From Pedobacter zeae (GTDB taxonomy: Bacteria > Bacteroidota > Bacteroidia > Sphingobacteriales > Sphingobacteriaceae), in NCBI RefSeq assembly GCF_014196715.1, contig NZ_JACIEF010000004.1, positions 248,001 to 312,000 on the forward strand: a stretch of 64,000 nt of DNA, written 5' to 3'. Positions 17,173 through 26,885 of the stretch are shown here, piece by piece (position 1 is the first letter of the stretch; each line of letters opens with the position of its first letter). The notes below the pieces were generated by a model. It was not told the DNA's origin. It searched no databases and saw nothing but the letters and a program-made list of their open reading frames with translations. The position numbers and the translations under genes are program-made.

Positions 17173-17571
17173 TTAAGTCTCTATAGCGAAAGTTTCGATA
17201 GCCAAGCAGCTACCATCAGGCAGGTAACCGGTTATAATGATAGGAATTTTGGTACTGCCCTCAACCCGTGTAACCTGTATATTGGATAAGTTTTGTACAA
17301 TGAAAGTTCGAAGTGCTTCAATTTTGCGCATATTTTCGACCATTGGTGCATCACCAGGATCTACCTTCGATATAAGGTGATCAAAAAAGGCAATATTATC
17401 TACTTGTTTTAAATTGAACGGAGCAGATTGGTAACGGGATGCTATTTCCTGCTGTAACGCCGAAGGCGGAATTTTACCCCAATCAGTCGCTTTAAAAGGG
17501 CTTTCTGATTCGCTAAAATACAATACACCCAATAAAAGCCTGGTAATTGTGGTCAGGATGTTGTGATTCAT
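17173..17571 (-). CDS. NuiA-family nuclease A inhibitor-like protein
   Basis: 132 residues, close to the length of Anabaena NuiA (about 135). From memory of NuiA, the shared pattern is clear: a starting helix, then LYFSESESPF, a QSAPFNLKQVDNIAFFDHL segment, FIVQNLSNIQVTRVEG, an IIITGYLPDGSCLAIET strand pair and a final ET. There is no convincing signal peptide, so it should stay in the cytoplasm. The gene precedes the NucA-type nuclease in the same direction, so the pair would make inhibitor before enzyme. Expected job: block the nuclease active site before export. Unverified by alignment search. Confidence 0.75.
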   Translation of the reverse strand: MNHNILTTITRLLLGVLYFSESESPFKATDWGKIPPSALQQEIASRYQSAPFNLKQVDNIAFFDHLISKVDPGDAPMVENMRKIEALRTFIVQNLSNIQVTRVEGSTKIPIIITGYLPDGSCLAIETFAIET

Positions 17572-17700
17572 AAATAGGGATACAGTTTTACTGTTTTGAC
17601 AACCCTAAATTATTGAGAAAATATTTAAGCTATACGCTATCGAGGTTAATTTACTGTTAATCTTTTTACACAGTTGTCTTTCCTGTTTTACATAACGGGT

Positions 17701-19503
17701 TTAGCTTTCATTAAAGTAAGCCAGCAAAGTTTGCACTTGCTTTTTGTTCAGCACCTCTGAAAGTTGTTGCTCGGTAGCTTCCTTAATTTTTTTTACAGAT
17801 TTAAAATGCGTGAGTAATTTATCAGCAGTGGTTTTGCCAATGCCTTCGATCTGCTCCAATTCGGTTTTGAGTGTTCCCTGATCGCGTTTTTTACGATGGA
17901 AAGTAATTCCGAAACGGTGTGCTTCATCACGCAATTGCTGGATTACTTTTAAAGTTTCCGATTTTTTATCCAGGTAGAGCGGGAATGAATCGCCGGGATA
18001 GAATAATTCTTCGAGGCGTTTGGCAATGCCAATTACCGTTACGCGGTTTTCAATACCGAGGCGTTTTAAACTCTTTACTGCCGACGATAGCTGGCCTTTA
18101 CCCCCATCAATGATGATCAGCTGGGGCAAAGCCTGGTTTTCATCCAACATGCGACTGTATCGCCTAAAAACGGCCTCTTCCATGGTCGCAAAATCGTTTG
18201 GCCCTTCTACCGTTTTAACATTGAAGTGCCTGTAGTCTTTTTTAGATGGTTTGGCATCCTTAAACACCACGATTGCTGAAACAGGATATTTCCCCTGGAA
18301 ATTTGAGTTGTCAAAACATTCGATATGCTTGGGCAATTGTGTTAAACGCAGGTCCTTTTGCATGGTGGTTAATATGCGTTCTGTACGTAAATCGGGGTTT
18401 AGCTTTTCGTACTGGTTTAATTTTTCCTTTTTGAAGAAAAGCACATTCTTTTGTGAAAGTTCCAAAAGCTTTTTCTTTTCGCCCAGTTTAGGTACAGTAA
18501 AGCGCAGGCTTTCATCTTCAAGCGAAGGTTCAAACGGAACAATAATCTCTTTTGAAGTGCTGTTAAATTTACTCCTGAAATCGAGCATGGCGAGCGTCAT
18601 GATTTCATCGTCGCTTTCATCCAGTTGCTTTTTAACCTCAATAGTTTGGGTCTGGATAATGGTTCCGTTCATTACCTTCAGGTAGTTCACAAAAGCATAA
18701 CGTTCATCAGATGCAATGCTCACCACATCTACATTCGTTATGGCACTGTTTACCACAGTCGATTTGCTTTGGTATTTTTCTAAAATCTCTAATCTGCGGG
18801 CATATTGATGTGCCAACTCGAAGTTCAGGTCTTCGGCTGCCGATTTTATCGTCGATTTTACCTCGCGTATTACATTGCCGATCTTTCCGTTCAGTATTTC
18901 CTTTATTTCGGCAATATTTTTATCGTAATCGCTTTCGGTCTGGTAAGCCTGGCACGGACCTTTGCAATTGCCAATCTGGTATTCAAGGCATACTTTAAAC
19001 TTCCCCTCTGCAATGTTTTTATCATTTAAGGGTAAATTGCAGGTACGCAACGTGTAGATCTCCCTAATGAGGTCCAATATGGTGTGCATCATGCCTATGG
19101 AACCATAAGGGCCAAAATAGGTCGAACCATCTTTAATTACTTTCCTGGTCCAGTAAATGCGGGGGTAGTGCTCATTTTTAACAATAATCCAGGGATAGGT
19201 TTTATCGTCCTTTAAATTGATATTAAATTTGGGCTGGTGCTTTTTAATTAAGCTATTTTCGAGCAACCAGGCATCAATTTCGGTATCAACAATGGTAAAG
19301 GTAATTTTTCTGATTTTTGAAACCAATACCCGGGTTTTACCATTAAACTGGTTTTTATCGCCATTAAAATAAGAGCCTACCCGGTTGCGCAGATCTTTTG
19401 CTTTTCCAATGTACATTAACTTGCCGTCTGCATCCCAGTATTGGTACACACCCGGTTTATGCGGTATGGCGGTTAATGCTGTTTTATGGTCGAAACTGCT
19501 CAT
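17701..19503 (-). CDS. uvrC: Excinuclease ABC subunit C
   Basis: 600 residues with full UvrC order: GIY-YIG nuclease (KPGVYQYWDADGKLMYIGKAKDLRNRV, about 17-43), Cys-rich CLEYQIGNCKGPC near 172-184, UVR helix pair near 200-235, RNase H-like 5' nuclease domain with HIECFDNSNFQG and IIIDGGKGQLS, and C-terminal helix-hairpin-helix (EQIEGIGKTTADKLL). Makes the 3' and 5' cuts in nucleotide excision repair with UvrA and UvrB. Normal length. A TATTTTTG box on the minus strand (19510-19517) lies six bases from the ATG. Confidence 0.97.
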   Translation of the reverse strand: MSSFDHKTALTAIPHKPGVYQYWDADGKLMYIGKAKDLRNRVGSYFNGDKNQFNGKTRVLVSKIRKITFTIVDTEIDAWLLENSLIKKHQPKFNINLKDDKTYPWIIVKNEHYPRIYWTRKVIKDGSTYFGPYGSIGMMHTILDLIREIYTLRTCNLPLNDKNIAEGKFKVCLEYQIGNCKGPCQAYQTESDYDKNIAEIKEILNGKIGNVIREVKSTIKSAAEDLNFELAHQYARRLEILEKYQSKSTVVNSAITNVDVVSIASDERYAFVNYLKVMNGTIIQTQTIEVKKQLDESDDEIMTLAMLDFRSKFNSTSKEIIVPFEPSLEDESLRFTVPKLGEKKKLLELSQKNVLFFKKEKLNQYEKLNPDLRTERILTTMQKDLRLTQLPKHIECFDNSNFQGKYPVSAIVVFKDAKPSKKDYRHFNVKTVEGPNDFATMEEAVFRRYSRMLDENQALPQLIIIDGGKGQLSSAVKSLKRLGIENRVTVIGIAKRLEELFYPGDSFPLYLDKKSETLKVIQQLRDEAHRFGITFHRKKRDQGTLKTELEQIEGIGKTTADKLLTHFKSVKKIKEATEQQLSEVLNKKQVQTLLAYFNES

Positions 19504-19644
19504 TTATTACAAAAATAAGATTCAAAAAGAGAAATCCCTTTATCTAAACGGATAATGATTTAATGTTGTTTAAAAGAATTTGGGCTTGCCCGAAAACTAA
19601 GGTTGATGTTACATCTTTGTTATCCTTCGTGCAGCGCTTCTGCT

Positions 19645-21864
19645 TTAAAATCCGAGCTTCTCGTCAAGTTCGCTTGTGCCTTCTTCCTGCTGCTGGTATT
19701 GGTTACAATCGTATGTAATGGAAACACCAGATTTCGGTGGTTCGAAATCGGCATGACTGATCTTTAATGCCGGATTGGCATATACCCTTTTTATAAAACC
19801 TGCAAATATAGGGAGGGCCGTGTTGGCACCTTCACCCTGGTTGGTGCTGATAAAGTGGAAAGCCCTGTCTTCACAGCCTGTCCAGATCCCGGTAACCAAT
19901 TGAGGAGTAATAGCCATAAACCAGCCATCGGAGTTATTTTGGGTTGTACCTGTTTTTGCCCCGATTGGTGCATTAACTTTATATTTATAATTCAGCCTCG
20001 ATCCGGTTCCGTTGGTTACCACACCTTTAAGCATCCTCGTCATTACATAGGCAACTTCTTCGCTCATAATTGGTTTTGGTATTTCCTTCTGAGAAAACAA
20101 TACCACACCGTTTTTATCTTCAATCCTCAATAAATAAATGGGCTTGGTATACGTTCCTTTATTGGCAAAAGCACCGTAAGCACCTACCATATTATAAACA
20201 GAAGAATCGAAAGTTCCCAAACAGATAGATGGGAATGCCGGAACATTCGGAATACCCATTTTGGTAGCCAGGGTAGATACTGCTACCGGACCAACCTGTT
20301 TCATTAAATAAGCCGTAACAAAGTTTTGCGAGTAGGCCAGCGCTTTTTGTAAGGTAATGCTGCCTGGTAATGGTTTACCCGAGTTTCTGGGGGTCCAAGG
20401 TTCTCCGTAACCTTCAATCGTTACCGGAACATTCGGTACGGTATAGCAAGGCGAATAACCGTTTTCAATAGCTACTGCATAGGTAAACGGTTTTGCTGTG
20501 GAACCTACCTGACGGGTTCCCATCTTAACCTGGTCGTATTTAAAGTGTTCATAATTAATTCCGCCAACCCATGCCTTCACATGCCCATTGGTTGGGTCCA
20601 TGGTCATCATGGCATTACGCAAAAGCATTTTGTAGTAACGTACAGAATCGATCGGTTTCATTACGGTATCAACGTTGCCTTTCCAGGTAAAAATGGTCAT
20701 TTCTGTTTTTGTGTTGAAATCGTTGGTAATTTCCTCATCCGATTTCCCTTCGAGTTTTAATGATTTGTAGCGGTCAGATCTTTTAATGCCCTGCTCAATC
20801 TGCAGGGATTTATCTTTAAAAGGATTTCTACCTTTCCAGCTGGCAATAAACTGCGCCTGCAGCACTTTCATGTATTCTTTTTGTGCTTCTTCGGCATATA
20901 CCTGCATGTCATAATTCAATGTTGTATAAATTTTTAAGCCATCCCGGTCCAGGTCGTAAGGGGTACCATCAGGTTTAGTGATCGATTGTTCCTGGAAAAT
21001 GGTTTTGATATCATTTTTCAACACCGAACGGAAATATGGCGCAATGCCATCATTAACTGTGGCCGCATTGAAATGCAGGTTTAAAGGCTTATCTTTTTCT
21101 TCATCGAACTGTTGCTGGGTTAAAAGGTCAGATTTAACCATCATGGCCATTACCGTATTTCTGCGATCTCTCGAGCGCTCGGGGTGCCGCGTAGGCGAAT
21201 ACATGGTAATTCCCTTTTGCATGCCAACCAGGGTTGCGGCCTGTGTTAAACTCAGTTTATCAGGGGTGGTGTTGAAATAAACCCTTGCGGCCGATTTAAT
21301 GCCATAAGCCTGATTGCCGAAATCGACGGTATTTAAATACATGGTAATAATTTCTTCCTTGGTGTAATTGCGCTCGAGTTTAACGGCAACAATCCACTCT
21401 TTAAATTTGGTTAATACCAGGGAGAAAAAATTAAGGTTCGATTCCCGCGGGAAAAGATTTTTGGCCAATTGCTGGGTTATCGTACTGGCCCCTTGTTTTT
21501 TGCCGATTAAATTGTAACCGATGATGGAGAAAGTTCGTTTAAAATCAATCCCGGAGTGCTCTTTAAAACGGGTATCTTCTGTAGCAATCAATCCGTTGAT
21601 TACATTTTCGGAAATATCTTTGTAGGTAACATTCGATCTATTCTGCACAAAATAGGTACCTAACGTGCGACCGTCTTCGGCGATAATTTCTGATGCCTGA
21701 TTGCTTTTAGGGTGTTCAATATCCCTGAAAGAAGGCAAAGCACCGAAAAGGCCAAAGCCAACCATGGAGATGAAAATAGCGAAGAGGGCTATTCCACCAA
21801 CCAATAATTTCCAGATCATTAAACTATATCTTCTTGTATCTTGTGCTGAAAGAGATTTATTCAT
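19645..21864 (-). CDS. Penicillin-binding protein 1A (bifunctional)
   Basis: 739 residues from ATG 21864; an earlier in-frame ATG at 21888 gives eight more and cannot be excluded. One N-terminal membrane helix (KLLVGGIALFAIFISMVGFGLF), glycosyltransferase domain (EDTRFKEHSGIDF with catalytic Glu, GASTITQQLAKNLF), and transpeptidase domain with STAK (GSTAKPF), SQN and KTGTT boxes all intact. It polymerises and crosslinks peptidoglycan in the periplasm. Short C-terminal tail rich in Gln and Glu. Confidence 0.95.
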   Translation of the reverse strand: MNKSLSAQDTRRYSLMIWKLLVGGIALFAIFISMVGFGLFGALPSFRDIEHPKSNQASEIIAEDGRTLGTYFVQNRSNVTYKDISENVINGLIATEDTRFKEHSGIDFKRTFSIIGYNLIGKKQGASTITQQLAKNLFPRESNLNFFSLVLTKFKEWIVAVKLERNYTKEEIITMYLNTVDFGNQAYGIKSAARVYFNTTPDKLSLTQAATLVGMQKGITMYSPTRHPERSRDRRNTVMAMMVKSDLLTQQQFDEEKDKPLNLHFNAATVNDGIAPYFRSVLKNDIKTIFQEQSITKPDGTPYDLDRDGLKIYTTLNYDMQVYAEEAQKEYMKVLQAQFIASWKGRNPFKDKSLQIEQGIKRSDRYKSLKLEGKSDEEITNDFNTKTEMTIFTWKGNVDTVMKPIDSVRYYKMLLRNAMMTMDPTNGHVKAWVGGINYEHFKYDQVKMGTRQVGSTAKPFTYAVAIENGYSPCYTVPNVPVTIEGYGEPWTPRNSGKPLPGSITLQKALAYSQNFVTAYLMKQVGPVAVSTLATKMGIPNVPAFPSICLGTFDSSVYNMVGAYGAFANKGTYTKPIYLLRIEDKNGVVLFSQKEIPKPIMSEEVAYVMTRMLKGVVTNGTGSRLNYKYKVNAPIGAKTGTTQNNSDGWFMAITPQLVTGIWTGCEDRAFHFISTNQGEGANTALPIFAGFIKRVYANPALKISHADFEPPKSGVSITYDCNQYQQQEEGTSELDEKLGF

Positions 21865-22044
21865 TTTATTGTTGTTTTCCAAAATCATCACAAAGGACGT
21901 TTGGATGCAAATTTATTAATTTTTTAAGAATCAAATTTAAGCTAAGCATTTCTGGCAATTCTGCGAAGGCATTTGAGCTTTTAGTCTTTAAGCTTAATTC
22001 TTTATTCTCGCTACTTAAGGCGTGATGACATTTAAGCTTTCTGC

Positions 22045-24807
22045 CTACTTATAATTGTCTTTTAAAAACTCCAGGTATTCGTTAATCCGCGATCGGTCTG
22101 TAAGCTTCTCAAAGTTTTCTTTACTGATGATAAAACCCTTATACAGGTTGGCCGGCACTTTCATAATGTTCTTTAACTGGCCTTTGATGCTTGATTCGTA
22201 AATTTTTGCATCTTCAAGATCAACAAAGCTCGTAATGTAAATCAACTGATCGTTATCCAACTCTACCAATTTATGTACCAAATCATTGTCGGGATAATTT
22301 CCCCTGTTAAACTGGCCGATCCCGAAGCGTGATGAACTTAAAGTTAAAGTAGCATCAGCAACATCGATTACATAATAATACTCTTCTGATTTGGCCGCGC
22401 TGAAAATACTGGCAGGTTTGGTTATATCACCTGTTTTCACTTCAACAGGTTTTGTAACTACAGGTTCAGGTGTTTTGATTACAGGGGTTGATACTGCTAA
22501 AGGTTTGGTTGGAGCGGCCGTTGGAGTGGCCTGAGCCACAAAACGAGGCTCGTTTGGATCAAAATCGATCAGCGCAACCGGTCTTTGTTTAAATTCATCA
22601 AGATTAGCTTCAATGTATTTTAAATGATCACGAACCAGTGGAGTAATAATTTTATCATTCGGATAAAGAGTGGTGATCAGGTTAAATTCGGCCAGTAAAG
22701 CATCGATTTTTGAAGTACGGCCAACCGCTATGGCTTTTAAATAAGCATATTGCGGTGCCAGATCATTATTTGGGAAAGCCGAAATATTATCATCAGCCTG
22801 CTTTACTACATTTGGATAATCCTTTTTCGTATAAGCATCAAAAGCTACATTGTAATTATTGATGGCAATGTTTTCCATCTGTGTCTGTTTGGCAGAATAG
22901 GTCGGATCCAGAATATTTTTTGCAAAATTTGATTCAGGGAATTTGGTGAGCACCAATTGTTTGTACTGGTCTGATTTTGCTTCGTCTACCCCCTTAAAAT
23001 TGAGGTAAAGGCTATAGTATATCGCTACCAGGTGATTGTTTTCAGGATATCTTTTAATCAGCTCCAGGAATATTTTATTTGCCTCCGGATTATCGTTCAG
23101 TTCCTGCTGGTAAAAACTGGCGATTTCAAAATACGCATCTATAATTTTCTGATCAGATGCGGCCAACAGCGCAGGTGTGGTAGGCAAGGCATCCAAAAAC
23201 TGCTTTTCTAATGAAGTTTGTTCAGTAGAAGTTGCATTGGCTTGTCCGGTTGCAGGTATAATTTCTGTAGCAACTTTTCCTCCGGCTAAAACCTGGTTGG
23301 TTTCCTGAGCAGATGAACGCACGCTCTGGCGCCAGTTATCTTCCAGCGGCCGGTTGCCCCAGCGTTTTTTAAAGTCGCCGAAGCCATTACTTATCGCTGC
23401 ATTATTATTAAAATAAAAAGTGCTTCCTGCGGCATTTGTGGGTGCATTTAAACTTCTGTTCGGAAAATCCGGATCATTCAAGAACTGGTTGTTGATTAAG
23501 CCGCTTGTATTCGCCACGTCGACTTTCGGGGCCAGATAAGCTTTTACTTTGGCCTCACGTTCAGCAGCAGGAAGTTTTGCAATAAACTGGGCTGTGTCTT
23601 CCTTAGCAATAATGGTATACCTATCGGTTAAATATTTCAGGTTATTGGCCTTTTTAACAATATTACTGTAATCAGGGAAATTTTTAGGTAAAATCATTAC
23701 CGTGCTGTCGTAATACAGCTTTGCTTTAATGTAATTGTTAAACTCTTTAAAGTTTAAATCTGCAATTTTTAGATAAGATAATGCTTTTTGTGTTTGGTTT
23801 CGTGTACTTTTTGAAACCGATTTATGGTAGTTTTCTTCAGCCTTAATAAAATTTCCTTCCTCTGAGAAAAGCTCACCAACCTGGTAATAGATCTGATCAA
23901 TATAATCGAAGTTTTTATCATCTTTTAACAGTGCCAGTAACTGGTCTTCTTTGTTCAGTTTTACACCGCTAAGCAAGGCCTTTAATTTAATGCGGTTTAA
24001 ATTGGCATGGAAATACATTTCGAAAGGCGCATTGCTTTTTTCAACTTTGGTGAAATTGGCATAAGCATCCTGGATGTTTTTTTCTTTTTCCTGTAACTGG
24101 GCCAAAATGAAACGCCAACGGATGCGTAACTGTTTTTCAGCAGGCAACGCGATGGCCAATTCTAAAAATAAAATGGCTTCTTTATTGCGTTTCTGATAAA
24201 TGCGCATCTGTGCTGCAGTTGCCAGGGGCTCGGCCAGGTCTTTTTTTAACTGGTCGGAAGCGCGCAACATGGTGTCGAGTATTTTATCGGCCAGTACCAT
24301 GTTGTTCAACTGCATCTGGCTGCGGGCTTTCCAGTTCAGCGCCATAATGAACGTTTTCAGGTCGCTGTTGTAGGTTTTTGCTGTATAATCGAAATATTCT
24401 GACGCAATAAAATAATTACCTTTCAAATAATTGGCCTTGCCCAAAAGCATGTAGGCGTCGTCAATATAGTTGCTAAAACTTTTTTCATTAATGATGGTTT
24501 GTCCTTTGGCAATTATATCATCAAGCTGTTTATTGGGAATGCCTGCCGAGAGTACCAGGTTTGCCTGTGGCTCGGGGTCGAGATAAACAGGTAATATTTT
24601 TTCATAATTATCTGCATAACTTTGCAATTGGCTCTCGTTGTATTCGGTAAGCAGAACATTGGAATTATAGATATAATTATACCTTGCCGTCAGGTTTTGG
24701 AACCTACGGTCTACTGCAGTATCTTTATTTGCAACACAGCCATAAATAAGGAGGGCACTAAAAAAGATGGCGAAGCGACTTAAATGTTTGCTAGCGTTTT
24801 TTTTCAA
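22045..24807 (-). CDS. T9SS-associated TPR lipoprotein, SprE/PorW-like
   Basis: No in-frame ATG exists near the N-terminus. The frame opens with a TTG at 24876, but the TTG at 24807 gives a compact lipoprotein signal (LKKN...SALLIYGC, lipid Cys 24) and is preferred; length then is 920. The mature part is helical tetratricopeptide repeats (for example FSNYIDDAYMLLGKANYL, NYFIASEYFDYTAKTY, AYFEIASFYQQEL, TYLKAIAVGRTSK). A Pro/Lys/Val-rich linker follows near residue 780, then a C-terminal alpha/beta domain (YYYVIDVADATLTLSSSRFGIGQFN). This order and NKDTAVDRRFQNLTARYNYIYN near the start fit SprE/PorW, which links the T9SS motor to the outer-membrane translocon. Confidence 0.8.
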   Translation of the reverse strand: MKKNASKHLSRFAIFFSALLIYGCVANKDTAVDRRFQNLTARYNYIYNSNVLLTEYNESQLQSYADNYEKILPVYLDPEPQANLVLSAGIPNKQLDDIIAKGQTIINEKSFSNYIDDAYMLLGKANYLKGNYFIASEYFDYTAKTYNSDLKTFIMALNWKARSQMQLNNMVLADKILDTMLRASDQLKKDLAEPLATAAQMRIYQKRNKEAILFLELAIALPAEKQLRIRWRFILAQLQEKEKNIQDAYANFTKVEKSNAPFEMYFHANLNRIKLKALLSGVKLNKEDQLLALLKDDKNFDYIDQIYYQVGELFSEEGNFIKAEENYHKSVSKSTRNQTQKALSYLKIADLNFKEFNNYIKAKLYYDSTVMILPKNFPDYSNIVKKANNLKYLTDRYTIIAKEDTAQFIAKLPAAEREAKVKAYLAPKVDVANTSGLINNQFLNDPDFPNRSLNAPTNAAGSTFYFNNNAAISNGFGDFKKRWGNRPLEDNWRQSVRSSAQETNQVLAGGKVATEIIPATGQANATSTEQTSLEKQFLDALPTTPALLAASDQKIIDAYFEIASFYQQELNDNPEANKIFLELIKRYPENNHLVAIYYSLYLNFKGVDEAKSDQYKQLVLTKFPESNFAKNILDPTYSAKQTQMENIAINNYNVAFDAYTKKDYPNVVKQADDNISAFPNNDLAPQYAYLKAIAVGRTSKIDALLAEFNLITTLYPNDKIITPLVRDHLKYIEANLDEFKQRPVALIDFDPNEPRFVAQATPTAAPTKPLAVSTPVIKTPEPVVTKPVEVKTGDITKPASIFSAAKSEEYYYVIDVADATLTLSSSRFGIGQFNRGNYPDNDLVHKLVELDNDQLIYITSFVDLEDAKIYESSIKGQLKNIMKVPANLYKGFIISKENFEKLTDRSRINEYLEFLKDNYK

Positions 24808-24916
24808 TGATGGTAAATCTCTTAAGTTGATATACAATAAACAATATATATAGAAAAATATTTTATCCGGCAACAAATTTCAATTATCCAAAGTTAATTT
24901 AATTATTGCATAAAAA

Positions 24917-25141
24917 ATGGAAAATCCAAAAGAAGAAGATCCAAAGAAAAAGGTGAACGCTGCCGCCAAATATTCTGCCATTGGTTTCCAAATGATTGCC
25001 ACAATAGGCTTGCTCACCTTCATAGGATACAAAATTGATGAGCACAGAAACAGCAAAAGCAAGTTGATCACTGTAGCTTTTGCCCTGGCAGGGGTTGGGA
25101 TTGCATTATACCAGGCCATTAAGCAGGTGACCAGGGATTAG
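24917..25141 (+). CDS. AtpZ/AtpI-like small membrane protein
   Basis: 74 residues, basic N-terminus then two membrane helices (AIGFQMIATIGLLTFIGYKIDEH and LITVAFALAGVGIALYQAIKQV). The KIDEH turn between helices is usual for the AtpZ/AtpI group, small proteins that assist F-type ATP synthase assembly or magnesium supply. Directly upstream of the atp genes in the same direction and divergent from the SprE/PorW-like gene. Confidence 0.82.
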   Translation: MENPKEEDPKKKVNAAAKYSAIGFQMIATIGLLTFIGYKIDEHRNSKSKLITVAFALAGVGIALYQAIKQVTRD

Positions 25142-25144
25142 TTC

Positions 25145-25186
25145 CAGTTGACAGTTTTCAGTCAGCAGTTAACAGTTTGCAGTGGC
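25145..25186 (+). repeat. CAGT heptad array (six 7-nt units)
   Basis: CAGT begins at 25145, 25152, 25159, 25166, 25173 and 25180, an exact 7-nt step with variable last three bases. A short palindrome GGTTAACCGGTTAACC-like region follows near 25200-25215. Lies in the gap after the AtpZ-like gene. Same kind of unit as the array at 31100. Confidence 0.75.
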
Positions 25187-25265
25187 AGATTTCAATTTTC
25201 AGTTAACCGGTTAACCATCCTTATAATATTTCCATTCCTCACTAGTTACTTGATAATAAAAACCT

Positions 25266-25273
25266 TATCTTTG
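25266..25273 (+). promoter_or_regulatory. -7 box before the ATP synthase genes
   Basis: TATCTTTG fits TAnnTTTG. It gives a leader of about 25 nt to the TTG-started gene at 25306 and may be the main promoter of the atp genes that follow. Confidence 0.55.
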
Positions 25274-25305
25274 CAAAAGTTTTTATCTGCTAAGAAATTA
25301 TTCCA

Positions 25306-25695
25306 TTGACTCTAGCCAAATTTACCAGTATCTATCTGATCTTCGTGGGCTTATTAATAGGCGTTATTACCGTTTTATCTTTATTATTTACTGATCAGCA
25401 GATTTTTGTAAATAATTTTTGGGTGATGTTTGGCTTTTTGGCCGGCATAACCTATATCGCTTATATGCTTGTTGATATGGGGATAAAACGCGATCCTGAA
25501 GTAGGGGTGATGGCTATTATGGGATCAATTGCAGTAAAGATGATTTTTTGTATGGCTTTTGTGCTGATTTACAGTATAAAAGCAAAGGGAATTGGGCTTG
25601 TATTTCTGCTTAATTTTTTTTCTTTATATTTATTGTTTTCGGTCTTTGAAGTTTACTGTTTGTTACGTAACTTGCGCCACCAAAATTTAAAGTAA
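25306..25695 (+). CDS. Small AtpI-like membrane protein of the atp cluster
   Basis: 129 residues with four membrane helices (TSIYLIFVGLLIGVITVLSLLF, FWVMFGFLAGITYIAYMLV, VGVMAIMGSIAVKMIFCMAFVLIYSI, GLVFLLNFFSLYLLFSVFEVYCLL). The start is TTG: no ATG is available before the second helix, and a -7 box lies just upstream. I do not recognise a named family with certainty, but position and four-helix form suggest the role of AtpI/UncI, a helper of c-ring assembly. 14 nt before atpB. Confidence 0.7.
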   Translation: MTLAKFTSIYLIFVGLLIGVITVLSLLFTDQQIFVNNFWVMFGFLAGITYIAYMLVDMGIKRDPEVGVMAIMGSIAVKMIFCMAFVLIYSIKAKGIGLVFLLNFFSLYLLFSVFEVYCLLRNLRHQNLK

Positions 25696-25709
25696 AAAAC
25701 TGCCAATAA

Positions 25710-26843
25710 ATGGATTGTAACCGAGTTTTTGTGTCTAAAGTTAAAAGGCTAACTATTGTTTTTACGCTTTTAATCGCGTTTTTATCTATCAAAATTGATA
25801 CTTTCGCCCAGGTTGATAGCGCTGTTGTACCTGTTGATAGTGCTGTTGCTGCATCTGCTCATGCAGTATCTGGCGAACATGGAACTAAGGCCGAACACGG
25901 AGAAGAAAAATTCGAGCCAACCAAGGTAATTATGGAGCACATTGCCGATTCGCATGTTTGGCATTTGTGGGGTCACACGTCGTTGCCTCTTCCGGTAATC
26001 TTGTATACTCCTAATGGTTTAGAAGTTTTTTCTTCAGGGAATTTCCATCACGGCGAGCATGATTATAACGGTAAATATAATAACTACCGTTTAGAAGAGG
26101 ATCATATTAAAGTGGTTGGTGCTGATGGTAAAATCGATGAGGAGGCAAGCAAATCTATTCTTGATTTCTCGATCACTAAAAACGTGGCCGCAATGTTTGT
26201 GGCTATCCTGGTAATTCTGGTTGTATTTATTTCAGTAGCCGGAGCTTATAAAAAACGTGTGGGTAAAGCACCTAAAGGTTTGCAATCATTAATTGAGCCG
26301 ATTATCGTATTCGTACGTGATGATATTGCAAAACCAAATATTGGTCATAAATACAATAAATTTATGCCTTACCTGTTAACCGTGTTTTTCTTTATCTGGT
26401 TTAACAACTTATTGGGCTTAGTGCCAATCTTTCCGGGTGGGGCAAACGTAACCGGTAACATTGCCCTAACTTTTGTAATGGCTTTGGGTACTTTGATTAT
26501 TGTAAATATCAACGGTAATAAATATTACTGGAAGCATATTCTTTTACCGGATGTTCCTTTCTGGTTATGGCCTTTAATGGTAGTTGTGGAGGTAATTGGT
26601 ATTATTTCTAAACCTTTCGCTTTAATGGTTCGTTTGTTTGCGAACATCACTGCAGGCCACATTATCGTATTAAGTTTAATATCGTTAATATTCATTTTCG
26701 AAACCTTGGCCATCGCCCCTGTTTCAGTTGCATTCGTGTTGTTTATGGATGTGCTGGAATTGCTGGTAGCATTTTTACAGGCCTTTATTTTTACATTACT
26801 TACTGCTTTATTTATTGGTATGGCAGTAGAAGAACATCATTAA
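25710..26843 (+). CDS. atpB: F-type ATP synthase subunit a
   Basis: 377 residues. It carries the long N-terminal extension seen in Bacteroidota: a signal-like segment (IVFTLLIAFLSIKIDTFAQ) and a His/Glu-rich periplasmic domain to about residue 150, then the membrane domain. The essential arginine is in ALMVRLFANITAGH, and the C-terminal helix pair DVLELLVAFLQAFIFTLLTALFIG is intact. Forms the proton half-channels of Fo. A GTG seven codons inside would also give a good signal peptide and is an alternative start. Confidence 0.95.
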   Translation: MDCNRVFVSKVKRLTIVFTLLIAFLSIKIDTFAQVDSAVVPVDSAVAASAHAVSGEHGTKAEHGEEKFEPTKVIMEHIADSHVWHLWGHTSLPLPVILYTPNGLEVFSSGNFHHGEHDYNGKYNNYRLEEDHIKVVGADGKIDEEASKSILDFSITKNVAAMFVAILVILVVFISVAGAYKKRVGKAPKGLQSLIEPIIVFVRDDIAKPNIGHKYNKFMPYLLTVFFFIWFNNLLGLVPIFPGGANVTGNIALTFVMALGTLIIVNINGNKYYWKHILLPDVPFWLWPLMVVVEVIGIISKPFALMVRLFANITAGHIIVLSLISLIFIFETLAIAPVSVAFVLFMDVLELLVAFLQAFIFTLLTALFIGMAVEEHH

Positions 26844-26885
26844 CAGAAAACTATTTTTTACAAATTAATATAAATTAAATTAGTT

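Noticed and set aside
18251..18685. 144-codon plus-strand frame inside uvrC
   Set aside because: Opposite a fully conserved UvrC domain; Ser/Phe-rich shadow composition.
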